Below are positions 1 through 10,495 of a DNA stretch of 64,000 bases, piece after piece. Numbering within the stretch: the first letter of the stretch is position 1; every line of letters begins with the position of its first letter. A program made the translations under genes and the position numbers. The DNA is from Amphibalanus amphitrite. Lineage: Eukaryota; Arthropoda; Thecostraca; Balanomorpha; Balanidae. The notes below the pieces were generated by a model. It had not been told where the DNA came from. It was given only the letters and a program-made list of their open reading frames with translations, and did not search any database. The stretch lies in NCBI RefSeq assembly GCF_019059575.1, contig NW_024881506.1:2108001-2172000 (forward strand), given 5' to 3'.

Positions 1-892
1 GACCGTACAGCTCTATTCATTATGTAAAAAAAGAGCGTATTTATGGCTGTGGCTAGCACCTAATCCTGTAGGAATACACTTTTTGATAATGTCCAAATGC
101 TATGATGGTGCAAATCCATTTTGCGAAATCGGCATTACCTACAGGGTGATTTTTTTTTTAACTGTTAAAAAGTAAACGTCAATGGTGGTCCCTAAATCGA
201 AAAATCTTGTGCAAAAAAGCAATGCACGTGATAGATAAATCTGGGACATTTTGTATGGTGTCATGATTTGTCCCTTTTAACCGAAGGCCTCGGCCCCAAT
301 GGAGCCTGAAAATGTCCCACCAATCGGGCACGCATGGTCCACCGCCGTTCAGTAAGGAACGACACAAAACGATGATTTTGAAGCATTGAGGCAGTTCGAA
401 GCATACGATCATCAAGGAGATACCTCAGAAAGACGTTAAATAATGCAGGAACAAGCTTGTAGTCATAAATGACCTTCAAACGGTCCATCTGGCGTATGTT
501 CAACCTCTGAAGAATCAGTCTTCAGGGAGAAACAAAAAACAGCGAATCAGACACCACCAGGGCCGCCAGTAGCAAAATCCTCGACCTGCCTTTTCTAGAC
601 TTCTAGTTTTTGGACCCAGGTATGGCAGATATAACAAGAAAACATTGGAAATATCTGGCAGAGCTGAAAATGGGTGATAGGAGCCTTTTCAGTCCGCCTA
701 ATGAGCATGGGAGTCCATGGTACTGTTCAACACGTGCTCAGGCGGGCTGATTCGTGTCGATGAGAGAGGGGGTAACTTCAAGCACAAGTAAAATACACGA
801 TGGACGTTCCTTCACATCGTGTCTGCATGAAATCAAAATGTCCCAGAATGCTCGTCATGCTGGTATATAATTTTACCATATATATTTGCATT
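1..892. other. No recognised gene
   Basis: AT-rich sequence with only short open frames on the minus strand (for example 261-503) that match nothing I recognise. No splice-supported exon, RNA gene or inverted repeat was seen. Confidence 0.4.
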
Positions 893-896
893 TTAA

Positions 897-2091
897 CCCG
901 CGCCCTGGTGGGGGGGGGGGCTATTTTTTGCCCCCCCTCCAGACTTTTCGATATATCTCCAGAACCACTGCGCCGATCGTCACCAAACTTTCAGTACCCT
1001 CCCGGACATCAATTTTACACATTGTGACCAAAAATTTTTCCAAAGGCTATGATAGGTTGGCCGGAAATGACGTCAGAGTGACGTCATGTTCTGCCGTTTT
1101 CGACCCAAAAAAGGGTTTCGCGGGAAGAGCTGTCAGGCCTAAAGCTTTGCAAATACAGAAAAATGATTCAGACATAAAAGCTGTAGAATGGACAGGGCTA
1201 CAAAACTGCTATCTCGGATTTTTGAAATTTTTGGATTTTGACCCCCAAAAATAAAAACATAGATTTTTTGAATATAATAGCCAAAAAATCCAAAAAGTTT
1301 TTTGAATTTCGAAAAAAAACGGAATATATGTGATAGTCCTTACCGCCTTCTATCTACATACCAAATTTGAGATCGATACCTCTTTTTTTGGCCAAGTTAT
1401 AGCGAAAAAACTGTTCAAAATTGATGACGTCAAATTTTCAAACTCAATTTTCAGCAATTCTAGACCTCGTAGCGCAAAACAAAGACCACCATTAGACTCC
1501 CCGTGACGAGCTGCATCGAATCAATACCCATTTTATGCAAAAATATCAACTTTGAAATTTGACCTTTTTTTGACCTGACCTTGACCTGACCTCCACCAGA
1601 AAGTGACCTAAACCGTACCTGATGGTCTTATAACCAACACCATTGAGTTGGAAATGAAAAACTGGCCATAAAACATGCATCGCATAACCTTAGTAAAGTT
1701 GGGTTCATGTGGTGACCCTTTGTGACCTTTGGTGACCTGACCTATGACCTGACCTGGTATGACAAGTGACCTCTAACAGCAACATATCTACTAGGCAACT
1801 GACGCCCTATCGCTGATTCCCGACAAAATGCGTTTTCCTCGGTGTTATAGCGCATTCCCTAGAAGACCCGTGAACGGTGAAACATTTCATCTTTGACCTG
1901 ACCTGTGACGTCATCGGTGACCCCGAGGTCAATAAAATTTGGTTTCCCTCGACAAATTTGACAGGCCTTTCGAACGCCGTTTGAATTTTGCGGATCCGTC
2001 CAGTAGTTTCGGAGATACGAGGGGGGGCAAAAAATAGCCCCCCCCCCCCCCCACCAGGTCGCGTTATAAACAGACCCCACCAGGGCGCGGG
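897..2091. mobile_element. TTAA-flanked DNA element T1 (piggyBac-like, non-autonomous)
   Basis: TTAA sits at both edges (893-896 and 2092-2095). The termini are inverted: CCCGCGCCCTGGTGGGG on the left and its near-complement on the right, each followed inside by a long G or C run. There is no transposase frame. The interior has 14 TGACCT motifs by eye, concentrated at about 1560-1780 and 1895-1915, plus one AGGTCA. The TTAA target and CCC ends are typical of piggyBac-type transposition; the family name is inference. Confidence 0.8.
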
Positions 2092-2095
2092 TTAA

Positions 2096-3110
2096 CGCCA
2101 CTAAACCTCACTACTTTTTAACAAGTAAAAAAAATCACCCTGCACTTGTGCCGTGGAAACGTACATATAGTTCGTTTTTCTCTGAGTTCGACCCTCATTG
2201 TAAACATCTTTTTGAACAAAGCACGAGAATTCCTAGCTGAATTACTTTGAAAACTGGGTAACGATGAACAATACTTTATAAATATGTTTTCAACACCGGT
2301 GATATACACTTCTGCCAAATAACGCCGTGCGATTTATTGATTAGTTCAATTATAATTTCTGACAAGTTTTCTTTCCCTGTGGGGTTGCATATATAGGCAA
2401 ATACGAGCTAGGAGTCTAGGAAATAAGAGCCAGGAAGAAATAATTTCGAACAAAATTGATCGTCTGTGAAATCAATGTGCGCCAATCAGTTTTCTCAGTA
2501 ATTCAGCTAGCAATTCGCGTGCTGTGTTCAAAGAGACGATTACAGTGAGGGTCGAACTTAAAAAAACGAACTATATTAAATAATGTCAAGGTCATATTTC
2601 AAGGTCATTTCTAAGTGCCAAATACGGATTTATGATAGGCATTCAGAGTTGTATGATAACACTGGGCAGCACTGGCGAATAAACAAAAACCAAACAGCAA
2701 TCTGCCGCGGATTTCGTAATCCACCTCGCGACGGTTGTTTATCTCTTGGAAATGTTTTCATTCTGCCTCTTATTGAGCGGCATCCGCTCGGCCTGCAACA
2801 GGGTGTTTATGACAGTAGCGGTATTGCCCATGAAACGTGTTTTGGTAAATAACATTGTCAGACTTACGCCCTTGATGTCACTCGAGTGTTGATGCCACTC
2901 GAGTGTTTTATTGAGAGGTTATAAGTGTACATCTTCAGACATATGAAGCCGCTTCGTTAAGATGCTTTGAATCACACCTGGGGTCAAAGCGCTTAAAAAC
3001 AGGTTGGTTTTTATTTCAGCTGTGCGTGAGTCATACAGTGAGCCAGTCCAAATCTGGGAAAGCAATACGGGAATAAGAATAGGTACGTGCTTCGAAAACA
3101 GTCCTGGAAT
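2096..3110. other. Intergenic, no recognised gene
   Basis: Region between element T1 and the 3' end of RPP38. It contains short open frames (2118-2318 minus, 2583-2852 plus) without recognisable similarity and a short direct repeat of cactcgagtgtt near 2880-2905. I see no supported feature. Confidence 0.4.
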
Positions 3111-3116
3111 TTTATT
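3111..3116 (-). terminator. Poly(A) signal for RPP38
   Basis: AATAAA on the minus strand, about 63 bases past the RPP38 stop codon. It is the first such signal downstream of the three minus-strand genes, so it could end a shared transcript. Confidence 0.65.
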
Positions 3117-3178
3117 GCCAGTGGAACAAAAGGTTTTCTGAACGAGGAGGCTACACTTTCGAAGAGAATCGAAACATC

Positions 3179-4090
3179 CTAAGTGGTAGCTTTTTTCACC
3201 TTAACGGCTTTCTTAAGTGCCTTGGACCCCAGAGTGACGCTCATGACACGAGCTTGCTTCAAGGCGAGCCGTTTCTTGTGCGGCACGCCCTCTGTGTCGA
3301 CGGTGACCAGGTCGTCGGCGGCGCTCTGCGGCGGCGACACCGACAGACTGATAAAGTCAGCCTGCTCGAACGGCGCCGGCGACACCTCCGGCCCGTCGCA
3401 GCCGGGCCCGCCCTGCAGCCCGCTCTCCGGCGCCTCGGGACTCTCCGGCGCCACGGCGGCGGCGGCGGCGGCCGGCCGCGGCCAGATCAGCGGCACAGCC
3501 GCCCTGCAGATGGCGTCGTAGAGCGGCTTCAGGTGATGTCCGTCGGCAGTGGCACCCTGCAGCAGGCCCAGCACAGCCGTGCTCAGGCCGATCCGGCGCT
3601 GCACCACCTCACGGACGCGCGGCAGGCAGACGGCCGGGCAGCGGCGGCCCGCCGCCAGCGGCACCAGCAGCCGCGTCTCCAGCGCCGGCGTGTCGGCCTC
3701 CACCAGCAGCGCCGCCAGACGGCCGCACTCCAGCGCGCGCGACGCCGCGTTGAAGCCCAGGACGCAGTGTTCGAGGTGTCGGCGGCGAGCGGCGAGCAGC
3801 GGCTCGGCAGCGGCGCGCAGCTGGCGGCGCCGCCGGCCGATGGCGGCCCGGTCTCCGGCGGCCAGCAGCGCCGCGTACTCGTCCTGAGGCACGGCGCTCT
3901 GCACATGGAACTGCTGCAGCTGAGAGCGCAGGGCGGCCAGCACGGCGGCGGCGGCCGCCTCCTCCACCGGCGGCCACTGCACGCTGAACGGGTTAAACAG
4001 CACGTTCTTGGTGCGCCCCTTGTTGTCGCGGGCGGCCCGTTTCAGCTGACCCTTGGTCAGCACCTTAGCCGGTGTCAGCTCGGTTGGCAT
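3179..4090 (-). CDS. RPP38: Ribonuclease P/MRP protein subunit p38 (RPP38)
   Basis: A single-exon frame of 303 residues, close to the usual length of about 280. RPP38 is a protein of nucleolar RNase P and RNase MRP, which process pre-tRNA and pre-rRNA, and it contacts a kink-turn in the RNA through an L7Ae-type fold. Residues 106-185 resemble that domain: LGFNAASRALE, a run of hydrophobic strands, CPAVCLPRV and RIGLSTAVLGLLQGA. The N-terminus carries the expected LFNPFSVQWP segment, and the C-terminus is basic with a QARVMSVTLGSK tail like the vertebrate protein. Residues 45-105 are rich in Ala and Arg, and 210-245 is a low-complexity acidic/Pro linker. The start ATG lies only 149 bases after the SPTSSA stop. 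Opposite-strand frames here are GC-rich shadows. Confidence 0.88.
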   Translation of the reverse strand: MPTELTPAKVLTKGQLKRAARDNKGRTKNVLFNPFSVQWPPVEEAAAAAVLAALRSQLQQFHVQSAVPQDEYAALLAAGDRAAIGRRRRQLRAAAEPLLAARRRHLEHCVLGFNAASRALECGRLAALLVEADTPALETRLLVPLAAGRRCPAVCLPRVREVVQRRIGLSTAVLGLLQGATADGHHLKPLYDAICRAAVPLIWPRPAAAAAAVAPESPEAPESGLQGGPGCDGPEVSPAPFEQADFISLSVSPPQSAADDLVTVDTEGVPHKKRLALKQARVMSVTLGSKALKKAVKVKKATT

Positions 4091-4239
4091 GACTCCTCGG
4101 TTCCGTGCTAATCACGATATATGTACAGTGAACAACAAACAGATATCGCCGCCGAGCGGCAGACGCGACGACACACAGGTCAGTCAACAGGCGGGCCGGT
4201 GTGTGAGCGCGGCGGGGAGCTGCTCCCAGCGGCACCGAG

Positions 4240-4464
4240 TCAGTCGGTGTCGGCCACCACCAGACCGAACCGGGCCAGCAACACCAACGTGTAATGGGGC
4301 AGGTAGACGTACGTCGAGTAGGCCATCATCGACAGAATGCAGAAGATGAAGGTGTGGAAGGCCACCTTTTCGTTGGGTTCCAGCAGGGCCACGGACGTGT
4401 TGAGCTCGTACATGCGGTACCGGTGCACCAGCCAGGCCCAGCCGCGGCGCACCAGGGACGCCAT
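4240..4464 (-). CDS. SPTSSA: Serine palmitoyltransferase small subunit (ssSPT)
   Basis: A 74-residue frame, the normal size for this family. ssSPT proteins sit in the ER membrane, bind the SPTLC1/SPTLC2 heterodimer, raise its activity and set acyl-CoA preference in the first step of sphingolipid synthesis. The diagnostic core is present: WAWLVHRYRMYELNTSVALL, then EPNEKVAFHTFIF, a membrane helix through the middle, and STYVYLPHYTLVLL. The start chosen is the ATG at 4462-4464; the frame extends further upstream only through a GTG that overlaps PIGF. It begins 26 bases after the PIGF stop. No intron interrupts it. Calling it the A rather than the B paralogue is not supported; invertebrates usually have one gene. 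Confidence 0.9.
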   Translation of the reverse strand: MASLVRRGWAWLVHRYRMYELNTSVALLEPNEKVAFHTFIFCILSMMAYSTYVYLPHYTLVLLARFGLVVADTD

Positions 4465-4490
4465 GCTGCCGCCTCCGCGTGCCACACAGG

Positions 4491-4592
4491 TCACTGGGCC
4501 TTGTCGTCACGGAGCGAGGGGCGGGTGCCGCAGAGCAGACGGCCGGCGGCGGAGCCCAACTGAGCGCCGGCGCAGCACGGCACCGGCCACAC
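4491..4592 (-). CDS. PIGF: PIGF exon 5 (C-terminus, stop TGA 4491-4493)
   Basis: Acceptor GGTGCCAG precedes the exon. It encodes 33 residues starting VWPVPCCAGAQLGS, continuing the DWQ-VWP signature across the splice. The tail is shorter than in vertebrates. Confidence 0.9.
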   Translation of the reverse strand: MWPVPCCAGAQLGSAAGRLLCGTRPSLRDDKAQ

Positions 4593-7500
4593 CTGGCACC
4601 ACAGGCGGGGCGGCGTCATTAGGACAGTCATCAGCGGCGCTCACAGCTGGCCGGCCAGTCGCAACGCACGACAAACCCGTCGCCCAACAGCACACGGACA
4701 CTTGTAATACAAATAACTTAGGTAATAATCTGAAGCAAGACCCACGCCAGGACAGTAGGACGATCATAACACATCGTGGCACGGAGACCCACAAATGCCC
4801 ACCGCAAACATTGCCATAGGACCTTTGGACCGCGTAAGAACAAGCCGCGAGCGGCGTTCAAATGGGCGAAAAAAATAAAATAAGAATACTCCGGTCGCAT
4901 TTACGTTAGGTCAAAGGTCAGGTCACGTAGGAGTCATTAAAATGAAATATTATCGATTTTGACGCTATTAGACAGTGACTCGTAGGTCATAACTGATGAC
5001 CTGGATGATAGAGTAGCCAAGTATCGCCTTCGTAAAGGCCCTGCAGGGTCTGCCAGACTGACGGCGCCAGCGGCTGCCTGTCTCGGCGCCGCTACACTAC
5101 CTGCCAGTCGCGGTCCCAGTCCAGCGGGATGACGAACGCGCCCAGCCAGGCGCCCAGCAGAGCGCCGGCGGCCGCCCACAGCTCCTGCCGTCCGCGCTCA
5201 CAGTGGGGCCTGCCGCCACACAGACGGTCGTACGGTCACACTGGGGTCAGACGGCCGTACCATCAGTGCAACACACTGGAGTCAGACGGCCGTACCATCG
5301 TGTGGTGGCACGGGTCAGACAGCCGTACCATCACATAACACCGCGGTCAAACGGCCGTACAATCGTACTATCCTTAATGACACTGCAGTCAGACGATTTT
5401 ACACATTGCGCAGCGTCTGGGACATTGATCTGGCGTGCAGCATGGTGTCTGAGACTGACCTGGCGTCCAGGAGAGTGTCCGAGATGAGTCCGACGCTGCC
5501 GCCGGCCGTCAGCGCCGTCGGGTAAACGGCCAACAGCGAGAGGACCGCTCCCAGCAGCACAGTGCTCTCGGTGTCACTGAGGACCGACACCAGACACTGA
5601 CAGTCCACCAGCCGGCCTCTCCAGACACTGACAGTCCACCAGCCGGCCTCTCCAGACACTGACAGTCCACCCACCCAGCCGGCCTCTCCAGACACTGACC
5701 CAGGATGTACCCACCACCCAATTTTGCGACCTCTCCACTCCATTGGTCAATTTTGCGACCTCTCCATTATAAGTCAATGGGAGAAAATTTAAATGCGCCT
5801 CTTTTGGACGAATGACGTTCTAAAAACTCACCAGCATCGATCTGAAGGTAAAAAGGACACATCGAATCGGAAAATTGCACCCGTGACCTCTCTGTGTGCC
5901 CCCGAGGTCAGCTCAGGGTCACAAAAGGTCGCCAGCATTTTTTTACTATTACTTTTGATAGAGACGTGCTAGAGTGGTGAAAACACTCAGATGTGTTCAG
6001 CTCGACGATACGGATCGACTGATATGCAGTATGATCCTTTCCGGTCAGATCGTCACCCTGAGCTGAGATCAAAAATTCAAAAAGACCTTTTGAAGTCAAC
6101 TTATAGTTATTCGACGTGTCTCGACGAGAAGAACACGATGATGGCAAAATTAATGTCGCGGCTCTCTTGAGCCAAAAGTAATTACCGAAAAACTGTTTCC
6201 AAAAACGGCTGTTTGAGTTTTTGCCCTCTGGAGGCTAAACCGTTGACCTGAGGTCGAATCTGAGAACAATACTCAGAAAGGCTCGTAAGAGAGCTATCGA
6301 ATGTGGCTTTCCGCGACGCTGTAGCTCTATTGGTTCCCGAGTTATGTATGCGTCGGGTGTTTCGAAGATTACTGAAATAGACAAAATTTGACCTCTGATG
6401 ACCTCTGGTGACCTGACCTAAAAACAGACCGAAGTATTTCCGTCACTATTTTTGCGCTCTTTTGAAAGGCGCTTACCGCGTGTCGCTATATGCCCCCCCC
6501 CCCCTAGCACGACACGTAAAACTCAGACCACCAGCACGGCGCGGGTTAATGACGTCAAGTTACGTGCATCGCAGTGTCAATTTTACCATTCGAGATCAAT
6601 GGTGATATCAGACATGGATATGACGAAATAAATACATCGCACGGGACACTGTTGGCGGGAATAAGTTCACGAGGAGACCACATCTATGCCCACATTGTAT
6701 AACCATTGAAACACACTACACCCATTTTGCCATGTCAACTTACGTGAGCGCCGGAGCACCGAACAGGACCGCTATGACAGAGAAAGCCAGAGTACAGATG
6801 ATAACAATTATTGGCACAGGAAGCTGAAACAGTAGTCAGATGTCAGCTCTGAACTATGGCCGCATGAAAAACATAACAGGCAAAATCTAAACAATGCTTT
6901 TAATGGCTAGTTTTTAGGGTTTGCGTTGTTGTTAGCTACAGTTTTCATTGCTCATCAACTTATTATCAGTAATAATTACCTTTGTGTTTTGCTGCATCAT
7001 TATAGTATGTTCCATATCAAGCTTGCGGCCGGAGTTCCTTAGGTAGTTCGCTCAAATTTGTGTATTTGAATGCAAGAGCTGTGTGCACAGAAATCACTCA
7101 CTGCTTTCAGCAGAGCACTTTGGCCGAAAGCTTGACATGGAACAGACTATAGTCCTGTCATTCATTGCATAGGAATAGCATGGGCATTCGTATTCGTTTG
7201 TTAACCCCAGTTGACCGTTCACTAGCACAACCACCCAGATATTAATGCTAATTTTGCCCTGGATGCCAACCAGGTGAGTTGAGAGCAGTTGGCCACAGGC
7301 ATATCACTTAAGAGCACCCACCCACCCAGCTGATTTGTCCACACTCCCTGCATACTGGGTACCTGACATGCTCCTAACACACCAGCCGGAATACAATAAC
7401 TAAAGCAAAATACATTATACATGTATCTACAATGTACTTGGCAAAAGTGCAATTATTATCAAAATCAATAGTTATAATCTCACGGGGAGTTCAATGGTGG

Positions 7501-8814
7501 TCTTTATTTTGCGCTATGTGGTCTAGAATTGCTAAATATTGAGTTAAAAATTTGACGTCATCAATTTTGAACTTTTTTCGCTATAACTTGGCCAAAAAAG
7601 AGGGTATCAATCTAAAATTTTGTATATATATATATATATAGAAGAGCGCAGGGACCATCACATATATTCCGCTTTTTTATTCAGAAAAATGTTGGAACTT
7701 TTTCACGTTTTTCTATAAAAATCAATTTTTTTGCATTTCAGGGGTCAAAATCCCAAAATTTTGAAAATCCGAGATAGAGGTTTTGTGGCGCCGCCTTTTG
7801 TCTACATAACTATAACTATATAAAAAACTTTGAAATTGCTTGGTAACTGTAGCTTTTGTGAGCATTTCATGATTTCACTTTTTTGCTCATTTTTGCTCCA
7901 ACATGACTTCATTTTGACCTTAGGTGACCTAAGACTTGATATTTTGTGTAAAGGTGTCAAATTGATGCAGAGGAAGTTACTGAAAACTTGGCGGCGCCTG
8001 CTATTCAGGAAAAATCACAGGGGGGCCAAATTGCCCCCTCCCCCCGCGGAGCGAGGGACAAATAACTTCGCAAAAACAGCCACAGAGCCACTTGAGCCAT
8101 TTTGGCATCATCGTGTTCCCCTCGCTCAAGCGCGTCAAATGGTATACCACTTTATAGATCTTATAAGGCCACAATCCCAGGAGCTCGATTAGATCGGGCA
8201 CCACAGGCCATTATGCCTAAAAATCCTGAAACTGTAAGCCGTAAGGTAAGGTAAGGTAAGGTAACTATATCTATTCAGGAGGTCCCTCAGAAAAGGTGAG
8301 CTATTCACATGATAACATGACCAAAAACAAGAAAATTTACAGGCATCCTATAGTCTGCTTATTTAACGATGGCAGTCTGCTTAAAGCGCACAAATAAATA
8401 GGTCACAAGATGAGCAGTAGGTTTGAACAAGAAGTCAAAAAGGAGGTAAAACTAGGGTGACCTGCGTGCTCCACAACGTGAAAAGTGGTATTTTCAATCG
8501 GGAGGTGTTTGGTTGTTAGCTACCTACCCAATGTTAAGGTATGGATGCTTAAATAGCGCTTTTTACTAAAGCACTTAAATAGCAACACAATCATTAAATA
8601 AACAGACTATGGTGACTTGCCAGTACATGCTTACCAATGACAGTATCAAATTTTGACCACCGTTCAAACACAAAAAACAGATGGTATCAGCTACTGCAGC
8701 AAACACCAGCGTTAAAAAAATGGTTTCCAACGAAGGATACACCAGCATCGATGACGCACAGAAGACACCCACAAAGGCACGGCAATTGTTCAGGAGCAAA
8801 GAAACAATTAACAT
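4491..8814 (-). CDS. PIGF: GPI ethanolamine-phosphate transferase stabilising subunit PIGF, five exons
   Basis: Five exons, complement(4491-4592, 5101-5209, 5460-5576, 6744-6823, 8635-8814), join with matching phases and GT-AG borders to 588 bases: 195 residues plus stop (human about 219). PIGF is a multi-pass ER membrane protein that partners PIGO and PIGG, which add ethanolamine phosphate to the GPI mannoses. Landmarks are SLET near the N-terminus, LFGAPAL closing exon 2, AVLSLLAVYPTALTAG in exon 3, LGAWLGAFVIPLDWDRDWQ in exon 4 and VWPVPCC in exon 5. The IPLDWDR-WQVWP block is the strongest family signature. The start ATG at 8812-8814 has an in-frame TGA 21 bases upstream in genomic sequence; the pyrimidine-rich tract before an AG at about 8840 suggests a spliced 5'UTR. 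SPTSSA and RPP38 follow closely on the same strand. Confidence 0.93.
5101..5209 (-). CDS. PIGF: PIGF exon 4
   Basis: It begins with one base that completes an Arg codon (phase 2 from exon 3) and ends CAG before GTAGTG. It contains LLGAWLGAFVIPLDWDRDWQ. A second acceptor 25 bases further in would break the reading phase, so 5209 was chosen. Confidence 0.88.
5220..5400. repeat. Minisatellite in PIGF intron 3
   Basis: Four to five degenerate copies, about 35-45 bases apart, of a unit containing GTCAGACGGCCGTACCATC. It fills most of the intron between exons 3 and 4. Confidence 0.75.
5460..5576 (-). CDS. PIGF: PIGF exon 3
   Basis: The acceptor GTCCTCAG lies just before 5576 and the donor is GTCAGT. 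It encodes DTESTVLLGAVLSLLAVYPT and onward. The spacing from GAP in exon 2 equals that in the vertebrate protein, which fixes this acceptor over the TGTCAG at 5597-5602. Confidence 0.88.
5586..5702. repeat. Tandem repeat beside the PIGF exon 3 acceptor
   Basis: About three copies of a unit of roughly 33 bases with the core CCAGACACTGACAGTCCACC, followed by GCCGGCCTCT. Each copy carries an AG acceptor-like site on the minus strand. Confidence 0.75.
5715..6545. mobile_element. Partial TTAA-type element T2 in PIGF intron 2
   Basis: The right edge is intact (GCGCGGG followed by TTAA at 6546-6549, with a C-run inside). The interior has TGACCT/AGGTC motifs near 5883-5930, 6240 and 6390-6420. No left TTAACCC end was found, so the element looks truncated; the left limit is approximate. 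Confidence 0.6.
6744..6823 (-). CDS. PIGF: PIGF exon 2
   Basis: Acceptor CTGTTTCAG and donor GTAAGT. It encodes 26 residues of membrane helix ending VLFGAPAL plus two bases of a Thr codon. Confidence 0.88.
7485..8060. mobile_element. Fragment T3 related to T1, in PIGF intron 1
   Basis: The stretch from 7485 is the reverse of T1 positions near 1490 (GGGGAGT..AATGGTGGTCTTT and the following 'Ctataacttggcc' segment). A TA microsatellite occurs at 7622-7640. Clean termini are missing. Confidence 0.55.
8120..8262 (+). mobile_element. 5'-truncated 3' end of a CR1-like LINE
   Basis: AGGAGCTCGATTAGATCGGG..CACAGGCCAT followed by (GTAAG)n matches the 3' tail of the large CR1-like element at 27190-27268. 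Confidence 0.7.
8635..8814 (-). CDS. PIGF: PIGF exon 1 (start codon)
   Basis: Sixty codons from ATG to donor GTAAGC, phase 0. Two hydrophobic segments flank the SLET motif. The N-terminus is less conserved than the rest, so this exon is slightly less certain. Confidence 0.8.
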
Positions 8815-8860
8815 GATTGAAAGGGATTCGGCATGTCAGTCTAATTGCAAAAAAAAAGCT

Positions 8861-9210
8861 GAGTGCTGTTCACGGACACCTGCGGTAACTGCGGTAGCTG
8901 CGGTAGATCGCAGGCCGTAAGTCCCGCCCACTTGTGCGCACGTCATCACGCGTTCGTCTGAGGCGGCCGTGTCAATTTTCCGCCCAACTTACACGAATGC
9001 GCAACTGCCGCGCCACTTTGCATGACAAATGGTTCCTGCGGCCGCTGCGGTCGGATCGTTTCGACCGCAGGAGACGCAGGCGACCGCAGCCGACCGCAGC
9101 CGTATGACGTCACATCACCCGCCCCATCCCCACTTTCTGTGACGTCATTACCCGGCTGACCGCCGAGCCGCAGCTACCGCAGCTACCGCAGGTGCCCGTG
9201 AACAGCACTC
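8861..9210. mobile_element. MITE immediately upstream of PIGF
   Basis: Inverted ends GAGTGCTGTTCACGG...CACTC, followed inside by CTGCGGTA/TACCGCAG repeats on both sides; about 350 bases with no coding frame. The inner edge lies 46 bases upstream of the PIGF start codon. Target duplication not resolved. Confidence 0.75.
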
Positions 9211-9240
9211 TGGACCTAAGCCATATCTGCCGCACAATCT

Positions 9241-9644
9241 GGGCCCTGTTTCACCGGTGATAGCAGCACGCCGCTCTCACGTTTCGCGAGCTGACGTCAT
9301 TTCATGACGCCATACTGCTGACGTTATGGGCAGTTCCGGCGCACGATGGCCGCGACCTTGGCTGCGGCATTAAGTGACGTATGAGACTAATAGTAAGAGT
9401 TTACGCAGTCATTATAGTACATTTATTTTTATTATATATTTTTTTAAATATGATGTATCTAAAAGAAGTTGGGTTTAAGGAAAATTTGGACGTAAACTTC
9501 GAACATTTAGTTGATGACGTAAAACAATATTGCGGCAATTGTGCGCCAGAATTGCCCCTTACGTCAGCAGTATGACGTCATCACATTACGTCAGCTCGCG
9601 CAATTTGATAGTAGCTTGCTGCTATCACCGGTGAAACAGGGCCC
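9241..9644. mobile_element. Palindromic MITE, copy A
   Basis: 404 bases beginning GGGCCCTGTTTCACCGGTGA and ending in its reverse complement. The inverted arms extend about 140 bases, imperfectly, with CTGACGT motifs. It is a near-exact inverted copy of the element starting at 9684. Confidence 0.8.
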
Positions 9645-9957
9645 TGTTGAAACACTCTTCCATAAATATTTCAACCCACTTCAGGGCCCTGTTTCACCGG
9701 TGATAGCAGCAAGCTACTATCAAATTGCGCGAGCTGACGTAATGTGATGACGTCATACTGCTGACGTAAGGGGCAATTCTGGCGCACGATTGCCGCAATA
9801 TTGTTTTACGTCATCAACTAAATGTTCGAAGTTTACGTTCAAATTTTCCCTAAACCCAACTTCTTTTAAATACATCATATTAAAAAAATATATAATAAAA
9901 ATAAATATACTATAATGACTGCGTAAACTCTTACTATTAGTCTCATACGTCACTTAA

Positions 9958-10495
9958 AGGAAATAGTTCACATTTTAACATGGGTTTTGAACTGGAATAG
10001 CAGTTCCGTAGCTTGGGCTGAGACGAGCATAAATCAGGAGCTTTTACAGCCCAACGATCACCCTAGGCAAAGATATTCTATTTCTCGTCCCGAAAAATGT
10101 GTCTTGCGTTGAGGATGTGTGCCTTGCATATATTCGCATCCAGTATGAAACGAGCATGGGTCCCTAAAATTCTTCAGAAACTAGAGAAATTATCTACGAG
10201 AACTCTAGAGAAATTCGCTCCAGTGAGGCGCTCCAGTAACAAAAGCACGAGCAGATCGCCCAAATGCCGGTGGCCGCGATAATTTCTCTAGTTTTGATGA
10301 ATTTTCGGGACCCATGCTCTTTTCATACTGGATCGCGTGTGCCTTACAGAAACTGAAAAGTTCTTCCTATATCAAAAATATAGAAAATAATCTTTTGTTG
10401 TAAAAAGGTTTTATTTTCTTTGCTGATCATTTTGAACATAAAAAATCACAAATCCATTGCAAAAAAAATAATTTCGTGAAAGTGAACTATTTCCT
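9958..10495. mobile_element. TTAA-flanked MITE with AGG...CCT ends
   Basis: Inserted in copy B with TTAA on both sides (9954-9957, 10496-10499). Ends are AGGAAATAGTTCAC and its exact complement. Copy A shows the empty site with a single TTAA-like sequence, confirming the duplication. It carries an internal inverted repeat. Confidence 0.85.
10130..10345. repeat. Long snap-back inside the AGG...CCT MITE
   Basis: About 60 bases starting CATCCAGTATGAAA..GAGCATGGGTCCC recur in reverse near 10275-10340 with few mismatches. It could be a third-level insertion or part of the element. Confidence 0.65.

Noticed and set aside
3254-4111. 285-residue plus-strand ORF opposite RPP38
   Set aside because: Arg/Gln/Ala-rich shadow of a GC-rich gene; RPP38 on the minus strand has real family motifs.
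8635-8814. In-frame N-terminal extension of PIGF beyond 8814
   Set aside because: An in-frame TGA lies 21 bases upstream of the ATG in the genomic sequence.
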